Position numbers and translations under genes: made by a program
Shown here: positions 7,606-16,854 of the stretch, piece by piece
Position numbering within the stretch: position 1 is the stretch's first letter
How the letters are laid out: each line of letters opens with the position of its first letter
Notes under the pieces: generated by a model
What the model saw: the letters and a program-made list of their open reading frames with translations, nothing else
Database searches by the model: none
Told to the model about the DNA's origin: nothing
Assembly (NCBI GenBank): GCA_035574315.1
Contig: DATLYW010000012.1
Location: 62,001-126,000, forward strand
Origin: Candidatus Zixiibacteriota bacterium
GTDB taxonomy: Bacteria; Desulfobacterota; Binatia; UBA9968
Direction: 5' to 3'
DNA: 64,000 nt

Positions 7606-8805
7606 ATGGACGATTGGAACGACGTGCTGGTCGTCGACGCGGACGGTCATGTCTACGAGGGCGATGTCGACTTGCGCAGCCGTATGCCCGAGAAGTGGCG
7701 ATCGCAGGCTCCGGTACGGCTCAAGGACAATCAGGGAAACTCTCGGATCCTGCTCGAGGGGCGCATCTGGTCAGCTTCTCAGGGGCCCGGACCGGGCGTT
7801 TCCGGCCCCATGACCGACAAGGCGCGCAAGAGTCGGCCGGGGATGACCGATCCGGCCGCCCGGCTCAAGGACATGGATCTCGAGGGGATCGACGTGGCGG
7901 TCCTTTTCGGCACGCAGATCGCGCTCACCGTCAACGGGTTGATGAGCGGGGAGCTCGCCGCTGTCCTCTGCCGGGCCGTCAACGAATGGCTCCTCGAGTA
8001 TTGCTCCGCGGATCGCGAGCGGCTGAAAGCCGTGGGCCTGATCCCGTGCCAGGCGCCGCAAGCGGCGGTCCGCGAGCTCGAATACCTCGCCAGGGCCGGC
8101 GCGGTCGCAGCGATGCTGCCGACCAACGTCTACGGCCGCAACATGGGCGATCCGATGTTCGATCCGATCTACGACTGCGCGCAGTCGCTCGGCATGCCGC
8201 TTTGCGTCCATCCCCAGACGGGCCATGATGGCGTGCCGGGGGTTTCCGGAGTCATGGGTGCGGGGAGCGAGCGCTTCTTCAAGTACGTCTACGTCCACAT
8301 GACGGCTTTTCCTTTCGAATTGATGATCGCCATGATGCACATGATTGGCGAGGGAGTGTTCGACCGCTTCGCGAAGCTGAGGGTGGGCTTCATGGAAGGC
8401 GGCGCGGGCTGGCTGCCGTACTGGGCGGAGCGCTTCGACGAGCATCTGGAAAGGCTCGCGCCGCAGATGCCCGACCTCAAGCGCCGACCCAGCGAGATCA
8501 TCGCGAGCGAGCAGATCGTGGTTACCTGCGAATCGGAGGAAAGCGGCCTGGACCGCGTTCTCGCGGCCAACGGCGAGCAGACGGTTCTCTATGCCTCGGA
8601 CTACTGCCATTGGGATTGCCGGTTCCCCGACTCCGTCAGGGACATCGTCGAGTGCGGAGATCTCAGCTTCGCGCGGAAAAAAAGGCTTTTGGGGCAGAAC
8701 GCCGTCCGTTTCTTCAAGCTGACCGATCTTCCCGCTCCCGCCGCTCTTTCCGCCGCGCGCCGCGGCTGGATCGGGAAGGCGGCCGTCGGGGCGGCAGTCG
8801 CGTAG
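7606..8805 (+). CDS. metal-dependent amidohydrolase (COG2159, ACMSD-like)
   Basis: 399 aa from the ATG at 7606, with GGGAGAA just upstream; an open frame reaches 7522 but overlaps the promoter. COG2159 TIM-barrel family, whose members include decarboxylases such as ACMSD and gamma-resorcylate decarboxylase as well as hydrolases. Metal ligands are visible: D-A-D-G-H at residues 11-15, CVHPQTG in the middle, FMEGGAGWLPYW, and YASDYCHWD near the C-terminus. The substrate is not predictable. An SBP gene follows after 38 nt and the pair is probably co-transcribed. Confidence 0.85.
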   Translation: MDDWNDVLVVDADGHVYEGDVDLRSRMPEKWRSQAPVRLKDNQGNSRILLEGRIWSASQGPGPGVSGPMTDKARKSRPGMTDPAARLKDMDLEGIDVAVLFGTQIALTVNGLMSGELAAVLCRAVNEWLLEYCSADRERLKAVGLIPCQAPQAAVRELEYLARAGAVAAMLPTNVYGRNMGDPMFDPIYDCAQSLGMPLCVHPQTGHDGVPGVSGVMGAGSERFFKYVYVHMTAFPFELMIAMMHMIGEGVFDRFAKLRVGFMEGGAGWLPYWAERFDEHLERLAPQMPDLKRRPSEIIASEQIVVTCESEESGLDRVLAANGEQTVLYASDYCHWDCRFPDSVRDIVECGDLSFARKKRLLGQNAVRFFKLTDLPAPAALSAARRGWIGKAAVGAAVA

Positions 8806-8843
8806 AATCGTGCCCGTATAAGCTCGAGTTTCAAGGAGGGGCG

Positions 8844-9794
8844 ATGCCTGCCAAGAGTTCCGCGATCGTTCTGGCGCTGGCGCTCTCTTTCGCCGCGCCC
8901 GTGTTCGTTTCAGGGGCGGACGGGGTTAGGAAAATCCGCGTCGGCTTTCCCTCCCTGGCGTTTTCCTACCTGCCTTTTTACGTGGCGCGGGAAAAGGGCA
9001 TACTGCGGAAGCACGGCCTCGAGGCCGAGTACATCCAGATGCGCACCGGCATCCAGCCGCAAGCGCTCATCAACGGCAACATCAATTTCTTTCCATCCGT
9101 CTCGACGGGCATTTCCGCCGCCGTCTCGGGCCTGCCGGTCGTGGTGGTGCTGAATTTTTGCAACGGGGCTCCATGGGTCCTCGTGACCAGCAAGGAGATC
9201 AACAAGCCTCAGGACCTGATCGGCAAGAACATCGCCATCTCCGGCATCCGAACGTCGCCCCACTACTTCCTCCAGGCAGCGCTCAAGAAGTGGGAGATTC
9301 CCGAGAAGGACGTCGGCATCATCACCACGGGAGGCACGGCGGACAGCTTTACGGCCCTCGTCAGCCGTCGCGTGGCCGGTACGGTGGTGACGCCCCCCTT
9401 CGACGACAAGGCGGTCTCGCTGGGTTTCAAGAAATTCATGTTCCTCGGAGACCTCGTGGACATTCCGTACGTCGGCGTGGTCACCTCGCAGGCCGAGATC
9501 AAGAACAACCGGGAAACGGTACGGGCTGCGCTCGCCGCGCTGATGGAGTCGGTTTCCTGGATCCGCGCCAACCGCGTCGAGAGCACGAGAATGGTCGCCG
9601 AAAAGTTCAAGGTCACCACCGCCGAGGCCGAGCAAACGTATGCGACGCTGCTCAAGCTGCTCAACAAGGACGGGCGGCTCGACCCGAAGGTCGCGCGCGG
9701 CTACGTCGATCTCCTGCGGCGCGAACGGCCGATTCCCGCCGACGTGGACCCGCAGAAGTTTCTCGATTTTTCGCTGCTTCCCGCCGGCGGCTAG
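8844..9794 (+). CDS. ABC transporter substrate-binding protein, SsuA/NMT1 type
   Basis: 316 aa from the ATG at 8844, with AAGGAGG 5 nt before it; the open frame upstream is the 3' end of the amidohydrolase in another phase. N-terminal signal peptide (LALALSFAAPVFVSGA). The mature protein starts KIRVGFPSLAFSYLPFYVAREKG, the usual first strand of NMT1/SsuA/TauA-type periplasmic binding proteins for sulfonates, nitrate, pyrimidine precursors or aromatic acids. No permease or ATPase gene is adjacent, so its membrane partner must be elsewhere. Ligand unknown. Confidence 0.85.
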   Translation: MPAKSSAIVLALALSFAAPVFVSGADGVRKIRVGFPSLAFSYLPFYVAREKGILRKHGLEAEYIQMRTGIQPQALINGNINFFPSVSTGISAAVSGLPVVVVLNFCNGAPWVLVTSKEINKPQDLIGKNIAISGIRTSPHYFLQAALKKWEIPEKDVGIITTGGTADSFTALVSRRVAGTVVTPPFDDKAVSLGFKKFMFLGDLVDIPYVGVVTSQAEIKNNRETVRAALAALMESVSWIRANRVESTRMVAEKFKVTTAEAEQTYATLLKLLNKDGRLDPKVARGYVDLLRRERPIPADVDPQKFLDFSLLPAGG

Positions 9795-9861
9795 CCAAGG
9801 CGGCGCTGGAGAAGCCGGAAGCGCGGCCCGTTACCGACGCTGGCCGCGCCGTGTCCACGCC

Positions 9862-10932
9862 ATGAAGACATGGGTGATTCTGGTCGCGGTGCTGTTCGGC
9901 GCCGCAACGGCTTTCGCGCAGCCCGCCCGAGAGAAGCTGCGGGTCGCCACGCGCCCGGTCAAGCCTTTCGTTTTGCAGGACGGAGGAAAGCTCACCGGCT
10001 TCAGCATCGAGCTGTGGGAAGAGATCGCCCGCCAGCTCAACGTGCGATCCGATTTCGTCGTCAAGCCCACCGTGAGGGAGCTTCTCGAAGCCGTGCGCTC
10101 CGGGGAAGCCGACCTCGGTATCGCCGCGATCTCGATCACCGCCGAGCGCGAGATGCGATGGGACTTCTCCCACCCGATGTTCGACGCGGGGCTTCAAATC
10201 CTCGTCCCGGCCCAGCCGGCCGGGATCGGGTTCTTCCACAATCTCGTCTCGGGAGTCTTCAGCTCGGCGGTGTTGCCGCTGGTCGCAGCCGTCGCCGGCA
10301 TCATTCTCGTTCCCGCCCACATCGTGTGGTTCTTCGAGCGGCGCGCTCCCGGCGGCCTGCTCATCCACCGCTCCTACTTTCCCGGGATCTTCGAAGCGTG
10401 CTGGTGGGCGGCGGCGACGCTGGCGACGCAGGCCGACCAGATGCCGAAGACGGCCGCCGCCCGGGTGGCGGCGGTCATCTGGATGTTCACCAGCGTGGTT
10501 TTCATCGCCTACTTCACCGCCAGCGTCACCTCGTCCCTGACGCTCCACGAACTCCGCGGCGAGATCGACGGTCCCGAGGACCTGCCGGGCAAGCGGGTGG
10601 CCACCGTCTCGGGAAGCACCTCGGTGGAGTATCTGCGGCAACAAAACGCCGAGCCGCTGGAGTTCACCGACATCGAGGAGGCGCTGGACGCGCTCGCGCG
10701 CGAAAGGGCGCAAGCGGTGGTGTACGATGCCCCGGTGCTGCTTCACTACGCCGCGCGCCAGGGGCGGGGGCGGGTGCAGGTGGTCGGCCCGATCTTTCGC
10801 AAGGAAAGCTACGGTATCGCGTTTCCGCCGAACAGCCCGCACCGAAAACCGGTCAACGAAGCGTTGCTGAAGCTCAAGGAAAACGGCGTCTACGAGCAGC
10901 TGTACAGGAAATGGTTCGGCGCGGCCAGCTGA
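9862..10932 (+). CDS. prokaryotic ionotropic glutamate receptor-like protein (ligand-binding domain split by a two-TM pore module)
   Basis: 356 aa from the ATG at 9862. Order: signal peptide 1-19; binding lobe S1 about 25-120, with the ligand-arginine region SITAEREMRWDFS; TM1 about 131-156; re-entrant loop about 172-197; TM2 about 201-224; binding lobe S2 about 226-356, with SGSTSVEYL and VVYDAPVLLHY. This is the GluR0 plan, an amino-acid-binding domain interrupted by an inverted potassium-channel pore. The loop reads WWAAATLATQADQMPKT, where GluR0-like channels have TVGYGD, so the potassium filter is absent. It may be a non-selective channel or a membrane-tethered sensor. It follows an SBP gene by 67 nt. 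Confidence 0.8.
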   Translation: MKTWVILVAVLFGAATAFAQPAREKLRVATRPVKPFVLQDGGKLTGFSIELWEEIARQLNVRSDFVVKPTVRELLEAVRSGEADLGIAAISITAEREMRWDFSHPMFDAGLQILVPAQPAGIGFFHNLVSGVFSSAVLPLVAAVAGIILVPAHIVWFFERRAPGGLLIHRSYFPGIFEACWWAAATLATQADQMPKTAAARVAAVIWMFTSVVFIAYFTASVTSSLTLHELRGEIDGPEDLPGKRVATVSGSTSVEYLRQQNAEPLEFTDIEEALDALARERAQAVVYDAPVLLHYAARQGRGRVQVVGPIFRKESYGIAFPPNSPHRKPVNEALLKLKENGVYEQLYRKWFGAAS

Positions 10933-11096
10933 CATAGCGGCACGGCCGCCGTCCGCAAGTCCGTCGCCTGCCCCGAGGCCGAGGCGCCGCCAGAAGTTCG
11001 GATCCTCGCAAACCGAAATCCGGCGGCGCACCGCTTGACAGGGCGGTGATTCTGTTGTTGCCTTAGGAGCAGACAGCTCCACGCGGAGGTTTTCCG

Positions 11097-12191
11097 ATGG
11101 CATTTCAAGGCCATGCTATCGTCGACGCCGACGGTCATGTGATCGAGGATACCCGGGCGATCGTCGGGTTCATGCCCCGCCCGTATCAGGAAAAGTACGA
11201 GACACACTCCTTCTTCAACCCTTTTCCCCCGCTCGATCATCTCCACTCTTCCAACCTTCACGATTTTCCGCCGGGCGCTTTCAACAAAGTCGGCCCGGAC
11301 GGCTGGGTCGATTTCCTGGAGGACGTCGGGATCGAAAGCACGGTCCTGTACACGACCCTCGGGCTGGCTTTCGGAAAGATCGTCAGCCGCGACTGGGCGA
11401 TCGACGTGGCGCGCGCCTACAATGACTGGATCTGCCACACATACCTCAAGAAAAGTCCCCGCTTCCAGGCGATGGCGCTCGTTCCGCTGCAGGAACCGGA
11501 AGCGGCCGTTGAAGAGCTGCGTCGGGCGGTCAGGGAGCTGGGCATGTGCGGCGCGATGCTGCCCTCCACCGGGATCCAGGCGCATCTGGGCGATCCGCGC
11601 TACTGGCCCATTTACGAGGAGGCGGACCGTCTCGGCTGCGCGATCGGGATCCACGGCGGGGCGCACGAAAACCTCGGGCTGGACGATCTCACCCCGTACG
11701 CCCCCGTCCACGCCCTCGGCCATCCGTTCGGACAGATGATCTCCTTCGCCGGCATCGTCTTCAACGGTGTCCTCGACCGCTTTCCCAACGCGCGCTTCGG
11801 GTTCATGGAAGGCGGGGTCGCATGGCTGCTGCTCTGTCTCGAGCGCTTCGACCGGTCGTGGGAAACTCACGTCCAGCACGACCCCCGCGGCCGGTTTCTC
11901 CGCCTGCGCCCGAAGGAGAAAGTGAGCGACTACATCGCGCGCCACATCGACGAGGGCCGGATCTTCGTCGGCTGTGAAGGAGACGAGCCCGATATCGCCC
12001 ATGCCATCCGCCGCGTGGGAGCGAAGCCGTTCCTCTACTCCAGCGATTTTCCGCACGAGGTCAACAACGAGTTCTGCAAGCACGAGATCGGCGAGATGCT
12101 CGACAACCGCGAGCTCACCGACGCCGACAAATCGGCGGTGCTGCACGAGAACGCGCGGCGGTTCTACAGGCTGCGCCCGGCGGGCTTATGA
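11097..12191 (+). CDS. metal-dependent amidohydrolase (COG2159, ACMSD-like)
   Basis: 364 aa; GGAGG 9 nt upstream of the ATG. Metal-binding residues of the family are visible: D-A-D-G-H at 10-14, GIHGGAHEN, FMEGGVAWLLL and LYSSDFPHE. It is a paralogue of the proteins at 7606 and 49694 but shorter in the N-terminal third. Its stop overlaps the ATG of the next gene (ATGA), so the product probably acts in one pathway with that maleate-isomerase-like enzyme. A TTGACA lies at 11035-11040 but I see no good -10 at the right distance. Confidence 0.87.
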   Translation: MAFQGHAIVDADGHVIEDTRAIVGFMPRPYQEKYETHSFFNPFPPLDHLHSSNLHDFPPGAFNKVGPDGWVDFLEDVGIESTVLYTTLGLAFGKIVSRDWAIDVARAYNDWICHTYLKKSPRFQAMALVPLQEPEAAVEELRRAVRELGMCGAMLPSTGIQAHLGDPRYWPIYEEADRLGCAIGIHGGAHENLGLDDLTPYAPVHALGHPFGQMISFAGIVFNGVLDRFPNARFGFMEGGVAWLLLCLERFDRSWETHVQHDPRGRFLRLRPKEKVSDYIARHIDEGRIFVGCEGDEPDIAHAIRRVGAKPFLYSSDFPHEVNNEFCKHEIGEMLDNRELTDADKSAVLHENARRFYRLRPAGL

Positions 12192-12919
12192 CGCCTGGGG
12201 CCCGCCTTGGCTTGATCATCCCTTCTAGCAACCGGCTGACCGAGCCGCAGTTCCACCGCTACGCTCCGCCCGAGCTGGCCGTCCATGTCACCCGGCTGCG
12301 CATGACCGGCCGATGGCGCAAACCCCTCGGGGAGTTGCGGGGCGCGCTCCGGGAGGCGGCTGAAGCTCTGTCGGATGTCGAGCCGGACCTGATTGTCTTT
12401 CACTGCACCGCGAACTCCATGGAGGACGGCCTCGCCCACGAGGCCGCTCTGGTGGAGACGATCGCGGGAGCGAGCGGCCGTCCGGTGATCACCACCGCGC
12501 AGGCGATCCGCGAGGCGCTCCTCCGCCTCGACGTGCGCCGGCTGGTCCTGATCAGCCCGTACGTCAGAGAAACCAACGAGCGCGAGGCCCGCTACCTCGC
12601 CGAGGCCGGTTTTACCGTGCTGCACGACGTCGGACTCGGCCTCGAAAGCAAGCGCTACGGGAGCGTGCCCCCGGAGCAGTGGGTCGAGATCGCCCGGCAG
12701 AACTTTCCGCCGGAAGCCGACGGCCTGTTCCTCAGCTGCACCAACACGCGGATGATCGAGGCGATCGAGCCGTTGGAACGGGATCTCGGCAAGCCCGTGG
12801 TCGCGAGCAACCAGGCCACGCTCTGGGCCTGCCTCGAGCGCCTGGGACTGCCTCCGCCGGCCGGGAAGCTCGGGCGCCTGTTTGAATCCGGCCGACAGCA
12901 ATTCATCGCGAGCTCGTAA
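12188..12919 (+). CDS. maleate cis-trans isomerase / arylmalonate decarboxylase family enzyme
   Basis: 243 aa. Asp/Glu racemase superfamily, with two pseudo-symmetric halves. Both catalytic cysteines are present: C73 in LIVFHCTANSM and C184 in LFLSCTNTR. A pair of cysteines is the maleate isomerase pattern; arylmalonate decarboxylase has only the second. It starts inside the stop of the upstream amidohydrolase (ATGA), implying coupled translation. A possible joint role is breakdown of a dicarboxylate or aromatic ring-cleavage product, which is inference. Confidence 0.8.
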   Translation: MTPGARLGLIIPSSNRLTEPQFHRYAPPELAVHVTRLRMTGRWRKPLGELRGALREAAEALSDVEPDLIVFHCTANSMEDGLAHEAALVETIAGASGRPVITTAQAIREALLRLDVRRLVLISPYVRETNEREARYLAEAGFTVLHDVGLGLESKRYGSVPPEQWVEIARQNFPPEADGLFLSCTNTRMIEAIEPLERDLGKPVVASNQATLWACLERLGLPPPAGKLGRLFESGRQQFIASS

Positions 12920-13083
12920 GTACGTGGACATTGCATCATGGCGGCTGCCTCGCAGGCTACCGCCCCATCCTCCCCGCGAGCAGTTATCCGACCGCCCGGG
13001 CTGAAGCAGGAGCTTTACGTTCCCGTGCCCGCGTTGTTCGGATCCCGGCCGACACGATGGATGTCCACCTACCGACGAACTCC

Positions 13084-15315
13084 TCAGTATGCCCCCGCCG
13101 GCCCGGCGGCGAGCTTTTCGCGCAAACCGGTGTTGCGCTTCTCGACCCGGACGTTGCGGATCGCCATCGCCAGCGCTTTTCGGCTTCCCACCACCACCAC
13201 GAGCTTTTTCGCCCGCGTGACCGCCGTGTAGAGGATGCTGCGGTAAAGCATCATGTAGTGCGAGGTGTGAAGCGGAACGACCACCGCCGGGTATTCGCTT
13301 CCCTGGCTCTTGTGGATCGAGGTCGCGTACGCGAGGCTCAGCTCGTCGAGTTCGTCGGCGTCGTACTCGAGAACCCGCTCGTCGAAGTCGACGGCGATTT
13401 TGCCCTGCTCGCGATCGACGCGCGCGACCCGCCCGAGGTCGCCGTTGAAAACGCCGCGGTCATAGTTGTTGCGCAACTGCATGACCTTGTCTCCCGCCCG
13501 CAGCAGAGAGCCGCCGCGTTCCAGCGTCTCGCCCTGCGGATTGAGCAGCTGCTGCAGCTCGCGGTTGAGCTGCACCGTTCCAAGCAGCCCCCGGTGCATC
13601 GGCGTGAGCACCTGGATGCTCTGCGCCGCCAGCTCCCGCGGAATGCCCAGTCGCTCTGGAATCTCGTCGCGTACCAGCCACTTGACCGTTTCGAGGATCT
13701 CCGCCTCGCTCTCGCGCGGCAGGAAATCGAAGTCGCGGCGCTCCCGCGGCCCGGTAAATTCGAGGCCCCGCCCCTGCAGGATGCGGTGCGCGTTGAGCAC
13801 GATCCCGCTCTCGCTCTCCTGGCGGAAGACCCGGCGGAGCACCGCGACCGGAACCACGCCGGAATCGATCAGGTCCTTGAGCACGCTCCCCGGCCCGACC
13901 GACGGCAGCTGGTCGACGTCGCCCAGAAGGATGAGATGGCTGTGCGGGTCCACCGCCCTGAGCAGGTGATCCATCAGCGTCAGATCGACCATCGAGGCCT
14001 CGTCGACGATGACGACGTCGACCTCGAGGGGCCGCTCCTCGTCACGCAAAAACCGCCCTTCACGGGGGTTGTACTCGAGCAGGCGGTGAACGGTCGTCGC
14101 CTCTTCTCCGGCGCTCTCGCGCATGCGCTTCGCCGCACGCCCGGTCGGCGCCGCCAGCGCGAAAGAGACCTTGGCGCGCCGCAGCGTTGCCAGCAGCGCG
14201 GTGAGCAGCGTGGTTTTTCCGGTTCCCGGCCCTCCCGTGATGATGAAGACTTTCTGCTCCAGGGCCCGGCGCGCGGCGACGGCCTGCTCGGGATCGAGCG
14301 GCCGCACGGACGACCATAGATCGGGGGTTGAGAAATCGACCGTGCCCCGTATCCCGCCGGCCGCGCTGGCGGGCTTTTCCGCGGTCAGGAAGGACGGCGT
14401 TGCGAGCAACCTGCGGATCGCCTCGGCGACCCGTGTTTCCGCCTCGTGGAGAGCCGCCAGGTAAACCCGCACCGGTTCCCCGGGGCGCTGCTGCACGACC
14501 AGCCGTCCTTCCTCGGCGAGCCGCTCGACAGCGATCGCGACCGTCTCCGCATCGACACCCAGCAAGTGCGCCCCGTCGCGGCAGAGCATCTCGAGCGTGA
14601 CGAAGCAGTGCCCGCGCTCGGCGTGCTCGCCCAGGAGATGCAGGACCCCCGCCTGCACGCGCAGCGGCGAGTCGCCGCGCACGCCCAGGCCGGACGCGAT
14701 GCGGTCCGCGAGCAGAAAGCCGACGCCGTGGACGTCGCGGGTGAGGCTGTAAGGGTCCGCCTTCACCCGGGCCACGCTCTCCGCGCCGTAGAGCCGGTAG
14801 ATTTTCAACGCCAGGGCCGGGCTCACCCCGTGCCCCTGGAGGAAGACCATCACGTCCTGCATGCCGCGCTGCTCTTGCCAGGCCTCGAGGATGCGGCGCG
14901 CCCGGACCTCTCCGATGCCCTCCACCTCCAGGATCCGCAGCGGCTCCTCGGAAAGAACCCGCAACGTGTCGAGGCCGAAGGCGGCCACGAGGCGCCGCGC
15001 GTATACCGGCCCGATGCCCTTGATCAGTCCAGAGCCCAGATACTTTTCAATTCCTTCTAGGGTCGCCGGCTCGATTTTCTCCCAGTGCTCGACCTGAAAC
15101 TGGAGCCCGTAGCGGGGATGGTTCTTCCAGTTGCCGCTGACCTTGATCTCCTCGCCCTCGGCGAGCGGGTGCATGCCTCCCACGACCGTGACGGTCGACG
15201 TGTCGGCGACCTCCAGACGGGCCACTGTGTAGAAAGTCTCGGGGTGATGGTAAGCGATCTTCCTGACCGTTCCCGTCAGCGTGGTTTTTTCCTTTTGACT
15301 TTCGCCGACTTGCAT
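13084..15315 (-). CDS. recD2: RecD2-type ATP-dependent DNA helicase
   Basis: 743 aa, full length for RecD2. N-terminal OB-like part (to about 95), then helix-hairpin-helix segments (GSGLIKGIGPVYARRLV, EVEGIGEVRARRILE), then SF1 helicase domains. Walker A is GGPGTGKTT, motif II is VVIVDEASMVD, then LLGDVDQLPSVGPG; the C-terminal motif YATSIHKSQGSEYPAVV and VTRAKKLVVVVGS close domain 2A. RecD2 is a 5'-3' helicase acting outside RecBCD. No recB or recC lies near it. It is convergent with the racemase-fold gene and divergent from the CorC-like gene. Confidence 0.95.
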   Translation of the reverse strand: MQVGESQKEKTTLTGTVRKIAYHHPETFYTVARLEVADTSTVTVVGGMHPLAEGEEIKVSGNWKNHPRYGLQFQVEHWEKIEPATLEGIEKYLGSGLIKGIGPVYARRLVAAFGLDTLRVLSEEPLRILEVEGIGEVRARRILEAWQEQRGMQDVMVFLQGHGVSPALALKIYRLYGAESVARVKADPYSLTRDVHGVGFLLADRIASGLGVRGDSPLRVQAGVLHLLGEHAERGHCFVTLEMLCRDGAHLLGVDAETVAIAVERLAEEGRLVVQQRPGEPVRVYLAALHEAETRVAEAIRRLLATPSFLTAEKPASAAGGIRGTVDFSTPDLWSSVRPLDPEQAVAARRALEQKVFIITGGPGTGKTTLLTALLATLRRAKVSFALAAPTGRAAKRMRESAGEEATTVHRLLEYNPREGRFLRDEERPLEVDVVIVDEASMVDLTLMDHLLRAVDPHSHLILLGDVDQLPSVGPGSVLKDLIDSGVVPVAVLRRVFRQESESGIVLNAHRILQGRGLEFTGPRERRDFDFLPRESEAEILETVKWLVRDEIPERLGIPRELAAQSIQVLTPMHRGLLGTVQLNRELQQLLNPQGETLERGGSLLRAGDKVMQLRNNYDRGVFNGDLGRVARVDREQGKIAVDFDERVLEYDADELDELSLAYATSIHKSQGSEYPAVVVPLHTSHYMMLYRSILYTAVTRAKKLVVVVGSRKALAMAIRNVRVEKRNTGLREKLAAGPAGAY

Positions 15316-15359
15316 GGGCCCGATCCTACCTCAAACGGGTTCGGGAATAAACCTCAAAC

Positions 15360-15388
15360 TTGATATTTGGCGGCCGGATGCGTAAACT
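15360..15388 (+). promoter_or_regulatory. sigma-70 promoter ahead of the CorC/HlyC-like gene
   Basis: TTGATA (15360-15365), 17-nt spacer, TAAACT (15383-15388), about 120 nt upstream of the ATG at 15513. Confidence 0.5.
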
Positions 15389-15512
15389 GGAGTCGTTCAT
15401 GTCTTCTGCCCTTCCACGGCCTCTGCCTGCCGGGGCCAGGACCCTTTGCTAACCGCCGGAGACCATCCAACGGAGCCGCCGCGCCGGCCGCGTGCAAGCT
15501 GGAGACGCTGCT

Positions 15513-16832
15513 ATGACGTTTGAAAACATGTGGTTCGAGGTCTTCCTGATCCTTTTTTTGATCCTCGCCAACGGCTTCTTTTCCGCCTCCGAGATGGCGA
15601 TGATTGCGACCCGCAAGAGCCGGATCGACGCGCTACTGGAAAAGGGAGTCAAATCGGCCGCCGCGGTGGCCCGGTTGAAAAACGACCCGGACCGGTTTCT
15701 CGCAACCGTGCAGATCGGCGTGACCGTGGTCGGTTCGCTCGCCTCCGCAATCGGCGGCGTCGCGGCCGCTGGCTTCCTGCAACCCAGGATCGAAGCGCTG
15801 GGGATTCCCGTGCTCTCGTCGTGGGCGGAAGCGATCTCGGTGGTCGTCGTGGTGCTGCCGATCTCCTATCTGTCCCTGGTGCTCGGCGAGCTGGTACCCA
15901 AGTCGCTGGGCTTGCGTTTCTCCGAGCCGATCGCCTTTCTGGTGGCCCGCCCCATCGACCTGCTCTCGCGCGCCACCGGGTTCCTGGTGCGCCTCCTGAC
16001 CGCCTCGAGCAACGCCGTATTGCGGTTATTCGGCGGCGGGGAGGGAGGAACCGCGAGCTTCATTTCCGTGGAGGAGGTGAAATCACTCGTGCGCGAGGGA
16101 GCGGCACAGGGAATCTTCAACGAAACCGAAAAAGAGCTGATCCACAGCGTCTTCGAGTTCGCCGACACCCCGGTAAAAGCGGTCATGGTGCCGCGGACGG
16201 AGATCCATGCCCTTGAGATCAACACGTCGGCCGCCGAGGCGGCTCGGAGCTTCGTCGAGAGCGGCTTCTCGCGCATCCCGGTGTACGAGGGGGAACTCGA
16301 CCACATCGTCGGCTTTCTCTACAACAAGGACCTGTTCAAGGCGCTGCAGGAAAAGAGCGAGTTTCGTCTCCGCGACCACCTCCACCCGGCGTTTTTCGTT
16401 CCGAGCACGCTGCCGATCAGCGAGCTGCTCAAGCAGCTTCAGCGCCGCCGGCTCGCGATGGCGATCGTCGTCAACGAATACGGCGAGGTCGAGGGCCTGG
16501 TCACGCTCGAGGACCTGCTCGAAGAGATCGTCGGCGAGATACGGGACGAATACGACCGGGAGGAGCAGGGACCGGTGGAGCGGCTGCCCGATGGCTCGCT
16601 CGTCGTCCAGGGCTCCGTGCTGCTCAAGACGCTCAAATCGGATTACGACCTGCCCTTCGAGGAGTCGCCCGACTACCACACGCTCGCCGGCTTCGTCCTG
16701 GCGAAGCTCAAGCGCATCCCCCGCGGCGGCGAATGGGTCGAGGACAGCGGTTACCGGCTGACGATCGTCGACATGGAAGGGCGCCGCATCGTCAAGGTCA
16801 AGCTGGAGCGGCTCAAGGAGAGCGCGGCCTGA
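15513..16832 (+). CDS. hemolysin-family / CorC-HlyC membrane protein (DUF21-CBS-CorC_HlyC)
   Basis: 439 aa from the ATG at 15513 with GGAG 9 nt before it; a GTG at 15492 is the alternative. Domains in order: N-terminal DUF21/CNNM membrane region (about 1-195) with helices FEVFLILFLILANGFFSASE, AEAISVVVVVLPISYLSLVLG and others; paired CBS domains (about 205-335; VMVPRTEIHAL, VEGLVTLEDLLEEIVGEI); C-terminal CorC_HlyC domain (about 350-430; GYRLTIVDMEGRRIVKV). Relatives are linked to Mg2+/Co2+ efflux; no hemolysin function is implied. Stands alone. Confidence 0.92.
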   Translation: MTFENMWFEVFLILFLILANGFFSASEMAMIATRKSRIDALLEKGVKSAAAVARLKNDPDRFLATVQIGVTVVGSLASAIGGVAAAGFLQPRIEALGIPVLSSWAEAISVVVVVLPISYLSLVLGELVPKSLGLRFSEPIAFLVARPIDLLSRATGFLVRLLTASSNAVLRLFGGGEGGTASFISVEEVKSLVREGAAQGIFNETEKELIHSVFEFADTPVKAVMVPRTEIHALEINTSAAEAARSFVESGFSRIPVYEGELDHIVGFLYNKDLFKALQEKSEFRLRDHLHPAFFVPSTLPISELLKQLQRRRLAMAIVVNEYGEVEGLVTLEDLLEEIVGEIRDEYDREEQGPVERLPDGSLVVQGSVLLKTLKSDYDLPFEESPDYHTLAGFVLAKLKRIPRGGEWVEDSGYRLTIVDMEGRRIVKVKLERLKESAA

Positions 16833-16854
16833 TCGTTCGGGCCACGGCGATCGG

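Noticed and set aside
9862..10932. Potassium channel
   Set aside because: The two-TM pore layout is present but the TVGYG-type filter is not, so potassium selectivity cannot be claimed.
11035..11063. Sigma-70 promoter before the amidohydrolase at 11097
   Set aside because: TTGACA is perfect, but the -10 at 17 nt (TTGCCT) is poor and no better one lies at 16-18 nt.
15513..16832. Hemolysin
   Set aside because: The hemolysin name for this family is historical; the DUF21-CBS-CorC architecture points to metal transport.
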